16,365 nt of DNA from Bacteroidales bacterium (GCA_029933565.1 JAOZNY010000003.1:25323-41687); one strand, 5' to 3'. Positions 5,948 to 13,381 are shown, counted from the stretch's first letter. Notes: generated from the sequence alone by a model not told the origin. Program-made: numbers and translations.

Positions 5948-8281
5948 ATGACATTAAAATATAATTGGCTCTTAACCTTAGTTTTAGGTTTTCTTATATT
6001 CCCCTCATTTCTTCTTGCCCAGCAAGCAACGGTTAGGGGATTTGTGTACGAAGAAGAAAGTGGTGAACCAGCCATGTTTTCGAATATCTTTCTTGAAGGA
6101 ACCACCTTTGGTGCTTCAAGCGATATTAATGGGTATTTCTTAATCAATAAAATCCCTCCAGGGAGTTATACTTTAATGGTAACTTATCTGGGTTTCGATA
6201 CTATTTCCGTTCCTATTTTGCTTGAAGCGAACAAAATGGTAGCCAAGAAATTTTATCTTAATAAATCATCGGTTGAACTCGAAACTGTAACCATAAGTGG
6301 TGAGCGCATTGCTGCCAGAACTGAAACGAGAACATCGGTAGTAAAGATTTCGCCAAAGCAAATTAAACAGATCCCATCCATAGGGGGGCAAGCCGATATT
6401 GCACAATATCTTCAGGTTGTGCCAGGTGTGGTTTTTACAGGAGATCAGGGTGGTCAGTTTTATGTTAGAGGTGGATCGCCAATACAAAATAAAGTAATGC
6501 TTGATGGAATGATGATTTACAACCCATTTCATTCAATTGGACTTTTCTCAGTTTTTGAAACCGACCTGATCAGAACAGCCGATATTTATACTGGCGGGTT
6601 TAATGCTGAACATGGTGGACGAATTTCATCAGTAATGGATATCACAATGAAAGATGGTAACAAGAAGCGATTCGCCGGTTCTATTGGTGCATCTACTTTT
6701 GGAGCAAGGGTAGCATTGGAAGGGCCATTAGTGAAACAAAAAAGTCCTAGCAGTGGCAGTTCTTCTTTTGTGCTATCGGTAAAAAACTCCTATCTTGAGC
6801 AAAGTTCAAAATTATTCTACGACTACATTGACGAAGATGGGTTGCCTTTTAATTTTATGGATGTTTATGGCAAAGTTTCAATTAATGCAGCCAATGGCTC
6901 CAAAGTAAGTTTTTTTGGATTTAATTTTACTGATAATGTAAACAACTATAAATCCATTTCCGACTTTGGATGGACTTCGTGGGGTGGTGGTGCAAACTTT
7001 GTTGTTATTCCTGGAAATTCGCCTGTGTTAATTGAAGGTAGGTTTGCATATTCTGAATACAACAGCCAAATAAATTCCACCACATTAAATGACCGTTCAA
7101 GTTCTATTGGTGGGTTTAATGGAGGGCTCGACTTTACATATTTTAATGGGAAGAATGAACTCAAATACGGCTTGGAAGTCGAGGGCTACAAAACCGAATA
7201 CATCCTAACTAATTTTGTTGGAAGTAAGATCGACCAAACTGAGAACACTACTCAAATTGGGGCTTACGCTAAATACAAAGCAATTATTGGTAAATTTATT
7301 ATTGAGCCAGGATTCAGGGTTCAGTGGTATGCCTCTCTGGCAGAAATTTCGCCTGAACCCCGATTGGCTGTAAAATATAATGTTACTAATAATTTCAGAT
7401 TAAAATTTGCCGGTGGATTTTATTCGCAAAACTTAATTTCAGCAACCTCCGACAGAGATGTTGTCAATCTTTTCTCTGGTTTTCTGTCAGGTCCCGAAAA
7501 TCTGCCTTCAACTTTTGATGGAGAAGATGTTACTAGCAAACTGCAAAAATCGAGGCATGCAATTTTGGGTGCCGAATTCGACTTAAGCCGTAACCTAAGT
7601 TTAAATGTGGAAGGCTATTACAAATACTTCCCACAACTAACAAACATAAATCGTTTTAAGATTTACGACGAAAACAACAAACCACCCGAAGGTGCTTCTG
7701 ATGTTGAAACCAAAGATTTTATAATCGAGAAGGGTCAGGCATATGGTTTAGACCTAGTATTAAAATATGATTATAAAAAAGTTTATGTCTGGCTGGTTTA
7801 TTCGTTGGGATATGTTGAACGTCAGTACGAAGATAAATATGGAACACTAATTACTTACAACCCGCATTTCGACCGCAGGCATAATGTAAATATGATTTTT
7901 TCTTACGTTACAGGAGAAAAGAAACAATGGGAATTTAGTGCCAGATGGAACTTTGGAACCGGCTTCCCTTTTACTCAGGTACAGGGTTTTTACGAACACC
8001 TTACTTTTCCTAGTGGAATCAACTCGGATTACATTACAGAAAATGGCCAGTTAGGTGTAATTTATGACGACATTTTTAAAGGCAGACTTCCAACTTACCA
8101 CCGCCTCGACATCGACATGAAACGCAATTTCTTTCTGGCAGCAAACACCAAATTAGTTGTCGATTTAAGTATTACCAACGTTTATAACAGAAAAAATATT
8201 TTCTACGTTGATCTTGTTACCAGCGACATAATCTATCAGTTGCCATTTATGCCAAGTTTTGGACTTAACCTTTACTTCTAA
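5948..8281 (+). CDS. TonB-dependent outer-membrane receptor with carboxypeptidase-regulatory-like N-terminal domain
   Basis: The 777-residue protein has a signal peptide, MTLKYNWLLTLVLGFLIF then PSFLLA, with cleavage likely after A24, leaving an N-terminal Gln. Residues about 27-115 form a CarboxypepD_reg-like beta domain (ATVRGFVYEEESGEPAMFSN, GASSDINGYFLINKIPPGSY, YLGFDTIS). The plug follows: VELETVTISGER, IPSIGGQADIAQYLQVVPGV, GGQFYVRGGSPIQNKVMLDG, and IYTGGFNAEHGGRISSVMDI. The rest is a beta-barrel ending in SFGLNLYF with a terminal aromatic, as expected for outer-membrane insertion. There is no SusD partner or polysaccharide-utilisation neighbour, so it is not a SusC pair. The substrate is unknown; the peptidase gene 44 bases downstream hints at peptides. 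The -7-like sequence TAATTTGC at 5913-5920 may be its promoter but is one base short of the consensus. Confidence 0.9.
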   Translation: MTLKYNWLLTLVLGFLIFPSFLLAQQATVRGFVYEEESGEPAMFSNIFLEGTTFGASSDINGYFLINKIPPGSYTLMVTYLGFDTISVPILLEANKMVAKKFYLNKSSVELETVTISGERIAARTETRTSVVKISPKQIKQIPSIGGQADIAQYLQVVPGVVFTGDQGGQFYVRGGSPIQNKVMLDGMMIYNPFHSIGLFSVFETDLIRTADIYTGGFNAEHGGRISSVMDITMKDGNKKRFAGSIGASTFGARVALEGPLVKQKSPSSGSSSFVLSVKNSYLEQSSKLFYDYIDEDGLPFNFMDVYGKVSINAANGSKVSFFGFNFTDNVNNYKSISDFGWTSWGGGANFVVIPGNSPVLIEGRFAYSEYNSQINSTTLNDRSSSIGGFNGGLDFTYFNGKNELKYGLEVEGYKTEYILTNFVGSKIDQTENTTQIGAYAKYKAIIGKFIIEPGFRVQWYASLAEISPEPRLAVKYNVTNNFRLKFAGGFYSQNLISATSDRDVVNLFSGFLSGPENLPSTFDGEDVTSKLQKSRHAILGAEFDLSRNLSLNVEGYYKYFPQLTNINRFKIYDENNKPPEGASDVETKDFIIEKGQAYGLDLVLKYDYKKVYVWLVYSLGYVERQYEDKYGTLITYNPHFDRRHNVNMIFSYVTGEKKQWEFSARWNFGTGFPFTQVQGFYEHLTFPSGINSDYITENGQLGVIYDDIFKGRLPTYHRLDIDMKRNFFLAANTKLVVDLSITNVYNRKNIFYVDLVTSDIIYQLPFMPSFGLNLYF

Positions 8282-8325
8282 TTTTATAAATAATACCACT
8301 GAATTATTTAAAATCAGTAGCAATT

Positions 8326-10419
8326 ATGGCTGCTGCCATAGTTTTTGCTACTTCATGCCAACAATCGAATAATATGAATACCCCACCCATTGCAAAAAAA
8401 CAAACCAAGGTTTTTGAAGAACACGGAAACTCCCGAACTGACAATTATTATTGGCTTAACCAAAGGGAAGACAAAAAAGTAATTGAATATTTGGAGGCAG
8501 AAAATACCTACACCAAAGATGCACTTAAAGGAACTGAGAAACTTCAGGAAAAAATTTACAGCGAAATAGTTGGAAGAATTAAAAAGGACGACGAATCGGT
8601 GCCCTTTGATTACAAAGGATATAAATATTATAATCGCTTTGAAGCAGGTGGGGAATATCCGGTTTATTGCAGACAAAAACTTGAAGAGAATTCTCAAGAG
8701 GAAATTATGCTTAATGGAAATGAAATGGCAAAAGGCCATGCATTTTTTAGTATTGGCAGTTGGGAAATTAGCCACAATAACCAAATACTTGCATACAGTG
8801 TCGACACAGTTAGTCGCCGAAAATATACAGTGCATTTCAAGAATCTTGAAACAGGTGAGATTTACAGTGAAAGTATAAAAAATACTTCGGGTAATATTTC
8901 GTGGGCCAACGACAATAAAACTATTTTTTATACCGTAAAAGACGAAACTCTACGCCCTTACCAGATATACAAACACATTCTTGGCACTGCTATTAGCGAT
9001 GATAAATTGATTTACGAAGAAACAGATCCTACTTTTACCACATATATTTACAAAACCAAATCTGATAAATTTTTAGTAATTGGTAGCGGAAGCACCATGA
9101 CAGATGAATATCAGATTCTTAATGCAAACACTCCTGAAAAAGAATTTAAATTATTCAACAAACGGACAAGAGGAATTGAGTACAGTTTTGCGCATCAGGA
9201 AAACCGTTTCTTAATCAGGACAAACTACAAAGCAAAAAATTTCAGGTTAATGGAAACCAGCGATGCTGAAACTTCCATTGAAAACTGGAAAGAGGTTTTT
9301 GCCCACGATGAGAATACTTTACTTGAAGGTGTGGATGCTTTTAAGGATTTCTATGTGTTAAGCGAAAGAAAAAATGGTCTTCCTCTTCTTAAAATAGTTG
9401 ATAAAAAAACCAACAAAGAACATTACGTTAAATTCGATGAAGATGATTATTACGCTTACATTTCTTCAAATCCTGAGTATTCAACAACAAAAATAAGGTA
9501 TGGCTACACCTCGCTTAAAACTCCACGCTCGGTTTTCGACTACAATGTAAACAGCCACGAAAAAACCTTAATGAAACAGGATGAAGTTGTTGGTGGTTAC
9601 AATGCCGATGATTATGTAACTGAGAGGCTTTACGCCCCATCACGCGATGGTGTTAAAGTACCAATTTCAATAGTTTATAAAAAAGGCTTTAAAAAAGACG
9701 GCTCGCAGCCACTTCTACAATATGGCTACGGTTCGTATGGCTACAGTATTGAGTCTACTTTTCGTTCGTCGCGTTTGAGTTTGCTAGACCGTGGATTTGC
9801 TTTTGCTGTTGCACACATTAGAGGTGGCGAAGAGATGGGAAGGCACTGGTATGAAGATGGCAAACTCTTAAAAAAGAAAAATACCTTTTACGATTTTATT
9901 GATGTTGCCGATTTTTTAATTGCTGAAAAATATACTTCAAACGAGAAAATTTTCGCCTATGGCGGAAGTGCAGGCGGTTTACTAATGGGTGCCGTTATAA
10001 ATTATCGTCCCGAACTTTTTAAAGGAGTTATTGCTGCTGTTCCTTTTGTTGATGTGGTTACAACCATGATGGACGAAAGCATCCCACTAACCACTGGTGA
10101 ATACGACGAATGGGGAAATCCCAACGAAAAAGAATATTACGATTACATACTCTCCTACTCACCTTACGATAATGTAGAAACAAAAGATTATCCGGCAATG
10201 CTTGTTACCACAGGCCTCCACGACAGTCAGGTTCAATATTGGGAACCAGCAAAATGGGTTGCAAAACTTAGAGAAATGAAAACCGATAACAACCCATTAT
10301 TACTTTGGACAAATATGGATTTTGGTCATGGTGGTGCTTCGGGCCGGTTTGAGATACACAAAGAAACAGCAATGGAAGATGCATTTATGCTAATGCTGTT
10401 GGGGATAGAGGAAAAATAA
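8326..10419 (+). CDS. Oligopeptidase B-like prolyl oligopeptidase family (S9A) peptidase, probable lipoprotein
   Basis: The product is 697 residues from the ATG at 8326 (E. coli PtrB about 686). It has an N-terminal beta-propeller (roughly 70-410) and a C-terminal alpha/beta-hydrolase domain. The catalytic triad is visible: S548 in GGSAGGLLMG, D633 in GLHDSQVQYWEPAKW, and H668 in FGHGGASGR. The blocks ERLYAPSRDGVKVPISIVYK, GEYDEWGNP (591-599), SYSPYDNV and RGGEEMGRHWYEDGK point to oligopeptidase B, which cuts after Arg/Lys in short peptides, rather than to Pro-specific POP; the acidic GEYDEWGNP segment fits basic-residue recognition. Unlike most family members it is probably exported: the N-terminus has a lipobox-like FATSC (C11) followed by QQSNN. 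With no acidic residues after Cys it likely faces the periplasm. The annotated start lacks a charged n-region, and the frame stays open upstream to a stop at 8287-8289 with only ATA or CTG starts. It follows the receptor gene by 44 bases and is likely co-transcribed. Confidence 0.9.
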   Translation: MAAAIVFATSCQQSNNMNTPPIAKKQTKVFEEHGNSRTDNYYWLNQREDKKVIEYLEAENTYTKDALKGTEKLQEKIYSEIVGRIKKDDESVPFDYKGYKYYNRFEAGGEYPVYCRQKLEENSQEEIMLNGNEMAKGHAFFSIGSWEISHNNQILAYSVDTVSRRKYTVHFKNLETGEIYSESIKNTSGNISWANDNKTIFYTVKDETLRPYQIYKHILGTAISDDKLIYEETDPTFTTYIYKTKSDKFLVIGSGSTMTDEYQILNANTPEKEFKLFNKRTRGIEYSFAHQENRFLIRTNYKAKNFRLMETSDAETSIENWKEVFAHDENTLLEGVDAFKDFYVLSERKNGLPLLKIVDKKTNKEHYVKFDEDDYYAYISSNPEYSTTKIRYGYTSLKTPRSVFDYNVNSHEKTLMKQDEVVGGYNADDYVTERLYAPSRDGVKVPISIVYKKGFKKDGSQPLLQYGYGSYGYSIESTFRSSRLSLLDRGFAFAVAHIRGGEEMGRHWYEDGKLLKKKNTFYDFIDVADFLIAEKYTSNEKIFAYGGSAGGLLMGAVINYRPELFKGVIAAVPFVDVVTTMMDESIPLTTGEYDEWGNPNEKEYYDYILSYSPYDNVETKDYPAMLVTTGLHDSQVQYWEPAKWVAKLREMKTDNNPLLLWTNMDFGHGGASGRFEIHKETAMEDAFMLMLLGIEEK

Positions 10420-10457
10420 ACGGATTTGAAGTAACGCTAAATTACAGAGTTTGGACT

Positions 10458-11177
10458 TTATGCAATTTCCAACTTAAAACCAATACCATGCACATTTGTA
10501 ATTTTCACCTTAGGATCGGCCTTTAGGTATTTGCGTAATTTGGCTATAAATACATCCATGCTACGTCCAATAAAATAATCATTTTCACCCCAAACGGTCT
10601 CCAGAACAAGTTCGCGCGGCAACAGTTCATTTTTGTTTTCGCAAAGAAGTTTTAATAACTCCGCTTCCTTTCTAGTAAGCCTTTTTTCGTCATTTTTATG
10701 TTTTAAAATAAAGTTTGTAGAGTGAAACTCAAATGATCCAATTTCAAATATTTCAACTTTAACAGCTTCAGCACTCGATGTATTATAGCACCTTCTAAGA
10801 ATTGCTTTCAACCTTAAGTTGAGTTCCTCGGTGCTAAATGGTTTGGTAATATAATCGTCGCAACCTTGCCTAAATCCGTGTATTTTATCTTCTTTTAAAT
10901 TCTTTGCAGTTAAAAAAACAATAGGTACGTGACTATCTTTTTTTCTGATATCAGCAGCAAGACTGTAACCATCCTTTTTTGGCATCATTACATCCAAAAC
11001 CACAATGTCGTATTCATTTTTATTAAAAAGGGCAAGGCCATGTTCCCCATCTACACCAAGGTCAACAATGTATCCAATCATCTCAAGGTAATCCTGAAGC
11101 ACCATACTTAAATTGGAATCATCTTCTACTAAAAGTATCCTAAACACTTCCTTAGATATATCTAAATCTTTCATCAT
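10458..11177 (-). CDS. OmpR/PhoB-family response regulator (RprY-like)
   Basis: The 239-residue protein has a receiver domain (about 12-125) with acidic pocket D19-D20, phospho-acceptor D62 in VVLDVMMP, T90 in FLTAKN and K112 in YITKPF. A winged-helix DNA-binding domain follows (about 140-239) with RLTRKEAELLKLL, LVLETVWG, the recognition-helix region GRSMDVFIAKLRKYL, and the wing ITNVHGIGFKLE. Members bind tandem direct repeats about 11 bp apart as dimers. It is encoded downstream of its kinase, 166 bases away, with no promoter match in that gap. The second Met (M2) is an equally possible start. It converges on the oligopeptidase gene with 38 bases between stops and no clear terminator. It is similar in kind to RprY of Bacteroides, but orthology cannot be decided from sequence alone. 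A likely target is the phased TTAACA array at 12670-12707. Confidence 0.93.
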   Translation of the reverse strand: MMKDLDISKEVFRILLVEDDSNLSMVLQDYLEMIGYIVDLGVDGEHGLALFNKNEYDIVVLDVMMPKKDGYSLAADIRKKDSHVPIVFLTAKNLKEDKIHGFRQGCDDYITKPFSTEELNLRLKAILRRCYNTSSAEAVKVEIFEIGSFEFHSTNFILKHKNDEKRLTRKEAELLKLLCENKNELLPRELVLETVWGENDYFIGRSMDVFIAKLRKYLKADPKVKITNVHGIGFKLEIA

Positions 11178-11234
11178 TTTTGTGTGTTTGTATTAATGTA
11201 TGACGAATAAAACAACTAATCCTTACATTTTAGT

Positions 11235-11276
11235 TAAAAGTTGAAAGTATAAAGTTGAAAGTCAAAAGTTTAAAGT
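11235..11276. repeat. Six tandem heptamers AAAGTNN
   Basis: Six consecutive 7-base units start AAAGT: AAAGTTG, AAAGTAT, AAAGTTG, AAAGTCA, AAAGTTT, AAAGTTT (11235, 11242, 11249, 11256, 11263, 11270). A small imperfect inverted repeat follows directly (CCTGCC 11278-11283, GATTAA, GGTAGG 11290-11295). The array lies between the kinase and regulator genes, inside their presumed transcript. A related but different 8-base periodic element sits at 1806-1888. Confidence 0.75.
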
Positions 11277-11343
11277 TTGCCTGCCGATTAAGGTAGGTTG
11301 ATAGTTTTAACAATCTGTTCTCAATAATTAATTCTTTCAATTT

Positions 11344-12618
11344 TTAATTCTTTAAAGGTAAGAAAACCTCAAAAGTGGAGCCCTCTCCTACCACACTAGT
11401 TAATTTAATTCTACCTCCACAACTTTCAACTACTTCCTTGGAATAGTATAAACCCAAACCAAAGCCTCTTACTTCGTGTAAATTACCTGTTGGTATACGA
11501 AACAGATTTTTGAAAATGTCTTTTTGAAAATTATTACTAATCCCAATCCCATTATCCTTTATGCTTACCACAATCTCCTTCTTTGTATTCCATGTTTTAA
11601 TACTAATCTCAGGCTTTTCAGGAGAATACTTAATTGCATTGTCGATTAAATTATAAAATACATTGGTAATATGGATTTTATCAATGCTAAGTACAAATTC
11701 TTCTGCCTTAAAATCGGTGGTCAATTTAACATTGTTCTTTTTTACCATGAGTTCAAAACTACCAACAACACCTTCAAGCAATAAATGAAGATTGGTTTTC
11801 TTGAATTTGAATTTAAAATTGCCTTTTTCAACTGAGGCTATTCTCAAAATTTGCTCAACCTGCGATTGGAGTCTTGTACTTTCATAGAGTATTACATTGG
11901 CATATTTATATACCTTTGAAGGATTGTCCATTATATCCTCCTTTATTAGCATTTCTGCTGCTAACGAAGTTGTAGCAATGGGAGTTTTAAATTCGTGGGT
12001 AAGATTATTAATAAAGTCATTTTTCATTTCCGACAGTTTTTTCTGTCGCAAGATTGTATAAATCACAAAAACAAAAGAGGCAATAAGTACCAGCATAAAC
12101 AGAACAGAAAATACCAGCATTACCCACATCTTCTTTACAACAATGCTATTCTTGTTCGGAAAATAAACACCCAAATAATAATCGCCTGGGCTATAAAGAC
12201 TTGAAAGAGAGAATTGAAAGGGTGATTTAATTATTTTACCTTCATGCGATTTATGTTTTCCGGCAACAAATTTGCTATTTTTCCTATTGTAAATACCATA
12301 ACAATAATCATTGTTAAGATGCATACATTTTAATTCTCCCTGCAAAAGTGAATCAAGTATGATTGGTTGTACAATATCTGTTACCTCCAAGCGCAGTTTC
12401 CTACACGACATGAGTTTCAAATGCTCTCTGAATACACTATCGTTCTTTTTGTCCAGAAACTGATTAACAACACTCTTAGCAGCAATTCTAACACTATTGT
12501 CAAATTGATTATTTCTAAGTTCAATAGCTTCTTTAACCCAATAAACTTGAGAAAAGATAATTCCTGCTAAAGCAATGGAACTAAATAAAATTAATAATTT
12601 GATAGTTTTCCTTTTCAC
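11344..12618 (-). CDS. Sensor histidine kinase with small periplasmic domain (RprX-like)
   Basis: The 424-residue kinase has membrane helices at about 7-25 and 164-190, enclosing a ~135-residue periplasmic sensor region. There is no HAMP or PAS domain. The HisKA segment is KNDFINNLTHEFKTPIATTS (phosphorylated H208). The ATPase domain has the N box NLIDNAIKYS (N323, N327), G1 box DNGIGI (355-360) and G2 box GFGLGL (385-390). All catalytic motifs look intact. The sensor region has three Cys (C72, C98, C106), which could bind metal or form a disulfide. The start is GTG at 12618; no ATG exists upstream before the in-frame stop at 12651-12649, and GTG gives a proper basic n-region (MKRKTIK). It is the first gene of the operon with the response regulator and is divergent from the cysteine-rich protein gene. 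Signal unknown. Confidence 0.92.
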   Translation of the reverse strand: MKRKTIKLLILFSSIALAGIIFSQVYWVKEAIELRNNQFDNSVRIAAKSVVNQFLDKKNDSVFREHLKLMSCRKLRLEVTDIVQPIILDSLLQGELKCMHLNNDYCYGIYNRKNSKFVAGKHKSHEGKIIKSPFQFSLSSLYSPGDYYLGVYFPNKNSIVVKKMWVMLVFSVLFMLVLIASFVFVIYTILRQKKLSEMKNDFINNLTHEFKTPIATTSLAAEMLIKEDIMDNPSKVYKYANVILYESTRLQSQVEQILRIASVEKGNFKFKFKKTNLHLLLEGVVGSFELMVKKNNVKLTTDFKAEEFVLSIDKIHITNVFYNLIDNAIKYSPEKPEISIKTWNTKKEIVVSIKDNGIGISNNFQKDIFKNLFRIPTGNLHEVRGFGLGLYYSKEVVESCGGRIKLTSVVGEGSTFEVFLPLKN

Positions 12619-12635
12619 GTTTCTTTTTGCTGTTT

Positions 12636-12662
12636 CAAAAGTAATCCTTTAAATGTACTCAA
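12636..12662 (-). promoter_or_regulatory. Promoter of the kinase-regulator operon
   Basis: On the minus strand TACTTTTG (complement of 12636-12643) matches TAnnTTTG. A TTG (complement of 12660-12662) lies 16 bases upstream, slightly shorter than the usual spacing. The predicted leader to the GTG start is about 14 bases. The TTAACA array starts 8 bases beyond the -33 box, so it could also affect this promoter. Confidence 0.5.
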
Positions 12663-12669
12663 GTATTAT

Positions 12670-12707
12670 TTAACATTTCATTAACAGTTATTAACAACGG
12701 CTTAACA
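12670..12707 (+). promoter_or_regulatory. Four helically phased TTAACA hexamers: candidate response-regulator binding array
   Basis: Exact TTAACA occurs at 12670-12675, 12681-12686, 12691-12696 and 12702-12707, start-to-start 11, 10 and 11 bp, so all four face the same side of the helix. OmpR/PhoB-family regulators bind such direct repeats. TTAACA at 4-5 bp spacing is also the core of the Bacillus PhoP box. The array covers about -70 to -33 of the small gene's predicted start, and the last copy replaces the missing -33 TTG. This fits activation by the neighbouring regulator. Confidence 0.7.
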
Positions 12708-12728
12708 GCCTAAGTTTATTATTGGTAT

Positions 12729-12736
12729 TAGTTTTG
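12729..12736 (+). promoter_or_regulatory. -7 box of the cysteine-rich protein gene
   Basis: TAGTTTTG matches TAnnTTTG. There is no TTG at the expected -33 position (near 12707); the fourth TTAACA hexamer is there instead. The predicted leader is about 44 bases. Confidence 0.5.
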
Positions 12737-12783
12737 TTTCATCAAAATTTCGATAGACGTTTTTAAACTTTAAATATACAAAA

Positions 12784-13038
12784 ATGAGAAAAAGAATTTT
12801 AGCCCTTAGTTTAAGTTTATTATTTTTAGGTGGCATGACCATGACAGGATTTGCTCAAATAAACAATAGTACTGTTATTACAAAGGTAACTGATGATGAC
12901 GACAAAAAGAAGTCATCTTCGAAATCAAAGAAAGAATGCAATACTAAAAAGTCATGCTGCAAACATGATTTTGACGAAAAAAATTGCAAAGACACAAAAG
13001 AGAGTACTAGTAAAAAAGATGACGGCAAACGTAAATAG
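12784..13038 (+). CDS. Small secreted Cys-rich, Lys/Asp-rich protein of unknown function
   Basis: The 84-residue product has a clear signal peptide, MRKRILALSLSLLFLGGMTM then TGFA, with cleavage likely after A24 (before Q25), leaving about 60 residues. The mature part is almost entirely charged or polar: a DDDDKKK run (37-43), a Ser/Lys stretch, then four Cys (C52, C58, C59, C68) with H61 in ECNTKKSCCKHDFDEKNC, and a Lys/Asp tail. I do not recognise a family. Four Cys plus a His in a short soluble export could bind metal or sense redox state, but low-complexity composition makes homology hard to judge. Context is the strongest clue: it is divergent from a two-component system, preceded by a phased regulator site, and ends in a strong terminator 25 bases downstream. 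So it is a real, separately regulated single-gene unit, placed like cpxP or zraP beside their sensor systems. Confidence 0.8.
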   Translation: MRKRILALSLSLLFLGGMTMTGFAQINNSTVITKVTDDDDKKKSSSKSKKECNTKKSCCKHDFDEKNCKDTKESTSKKDDGKRK

Positions 13039-13063
13039 CTTTTTCATTAATTAATTTGGTTTG

Positions 13064-13095
13064 AGCCCTTGCCGTGGTTGGCAAGGGCTTTTTTT
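13064..13095 (+). terminator. Strong rho-independent terminator after the cysteine-rich protein gene
   Basis: AGCCCTTGCC (13064-13073) and GGCAAGGGCT (13080-13089) form a perfect 10-bp stem with a 6-base loop, followed by a T-run to 13095. There is no T-run on the minus strand, so it works in one direction. Confidence 0.93.
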
Positions 13096-13123
13096 GTACT
13101 TTTGAAACTATTGAGTTTAACAA

Positions 13124-13381
13124 GTAGAAACAAAAGCGTTAAAGCAAGCAGTTAAACGCAATATTGATATTTTTTCTGAGCATTTTATGTTTCAACTAAC
13201 CAAAAAAAGAAATTGAAAACTTGATATTCCAAATTAGAACATCAAGTTGGGGCAGAACAAGAAACTCATCAACCAAGACAAAAATATAGAGTTGGTATTC
13301 AGTTACCTTGATAAATTAATTGAGAAACAGGAAAATCCTCCACCAAGGAAACAAATTGGTTACAAACTTCCAAATAAGTAA
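13124..13381 (+). pseudogene. Remnant of an ORF6N-domain (phage antirepressor-like) gene
   Basis: From 13124 one frame reads VETKALKQAVKRNIDIF then SEHFMFQLTKK, the core of the ORF6N domain (PF10543; typical members read LYGVETKxLxQAVKRNIxRFPxDFMFQLTKEE). At 13202-13208 a seven-A run, one base too long, shifts the frame. The next frame continues with EIENLIFQIRTSSWG (13209-13253), again as in the family. Near 13250 the middle of the protein is deleted, and the family-like C-terminus resumes in another frame: LINQDKNIELVFSYLDKL, then PPPRKQIGYK, ending TAA at 13379-13381. The N-terminal ~25 residues are missing; a stop (TAA, 13118-13120) lies just upstream. TACTTTTG at 13097-13104 may be the old promoter box. 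The stop lies 4 bases from the stop of the convergent amylase. Intact relatives are common in Bacteroidota genomes and prophages, role unclear. Confidence 0.85.

Noticed and set aside
10420..10457. GTAA/TTAC mini inverted repeat between the convergent peptidase and regulator genes.
   Set aside because: Only 4 bp and no T-run, so it is not a credible terminator.
12901..12925. DDDDK in the small secreted protein, identical to an enteropeptidase site.
   Set aside because: It is a coincidence of the Asp/Lys-rich composition; bacteria have no reason to carry that site.
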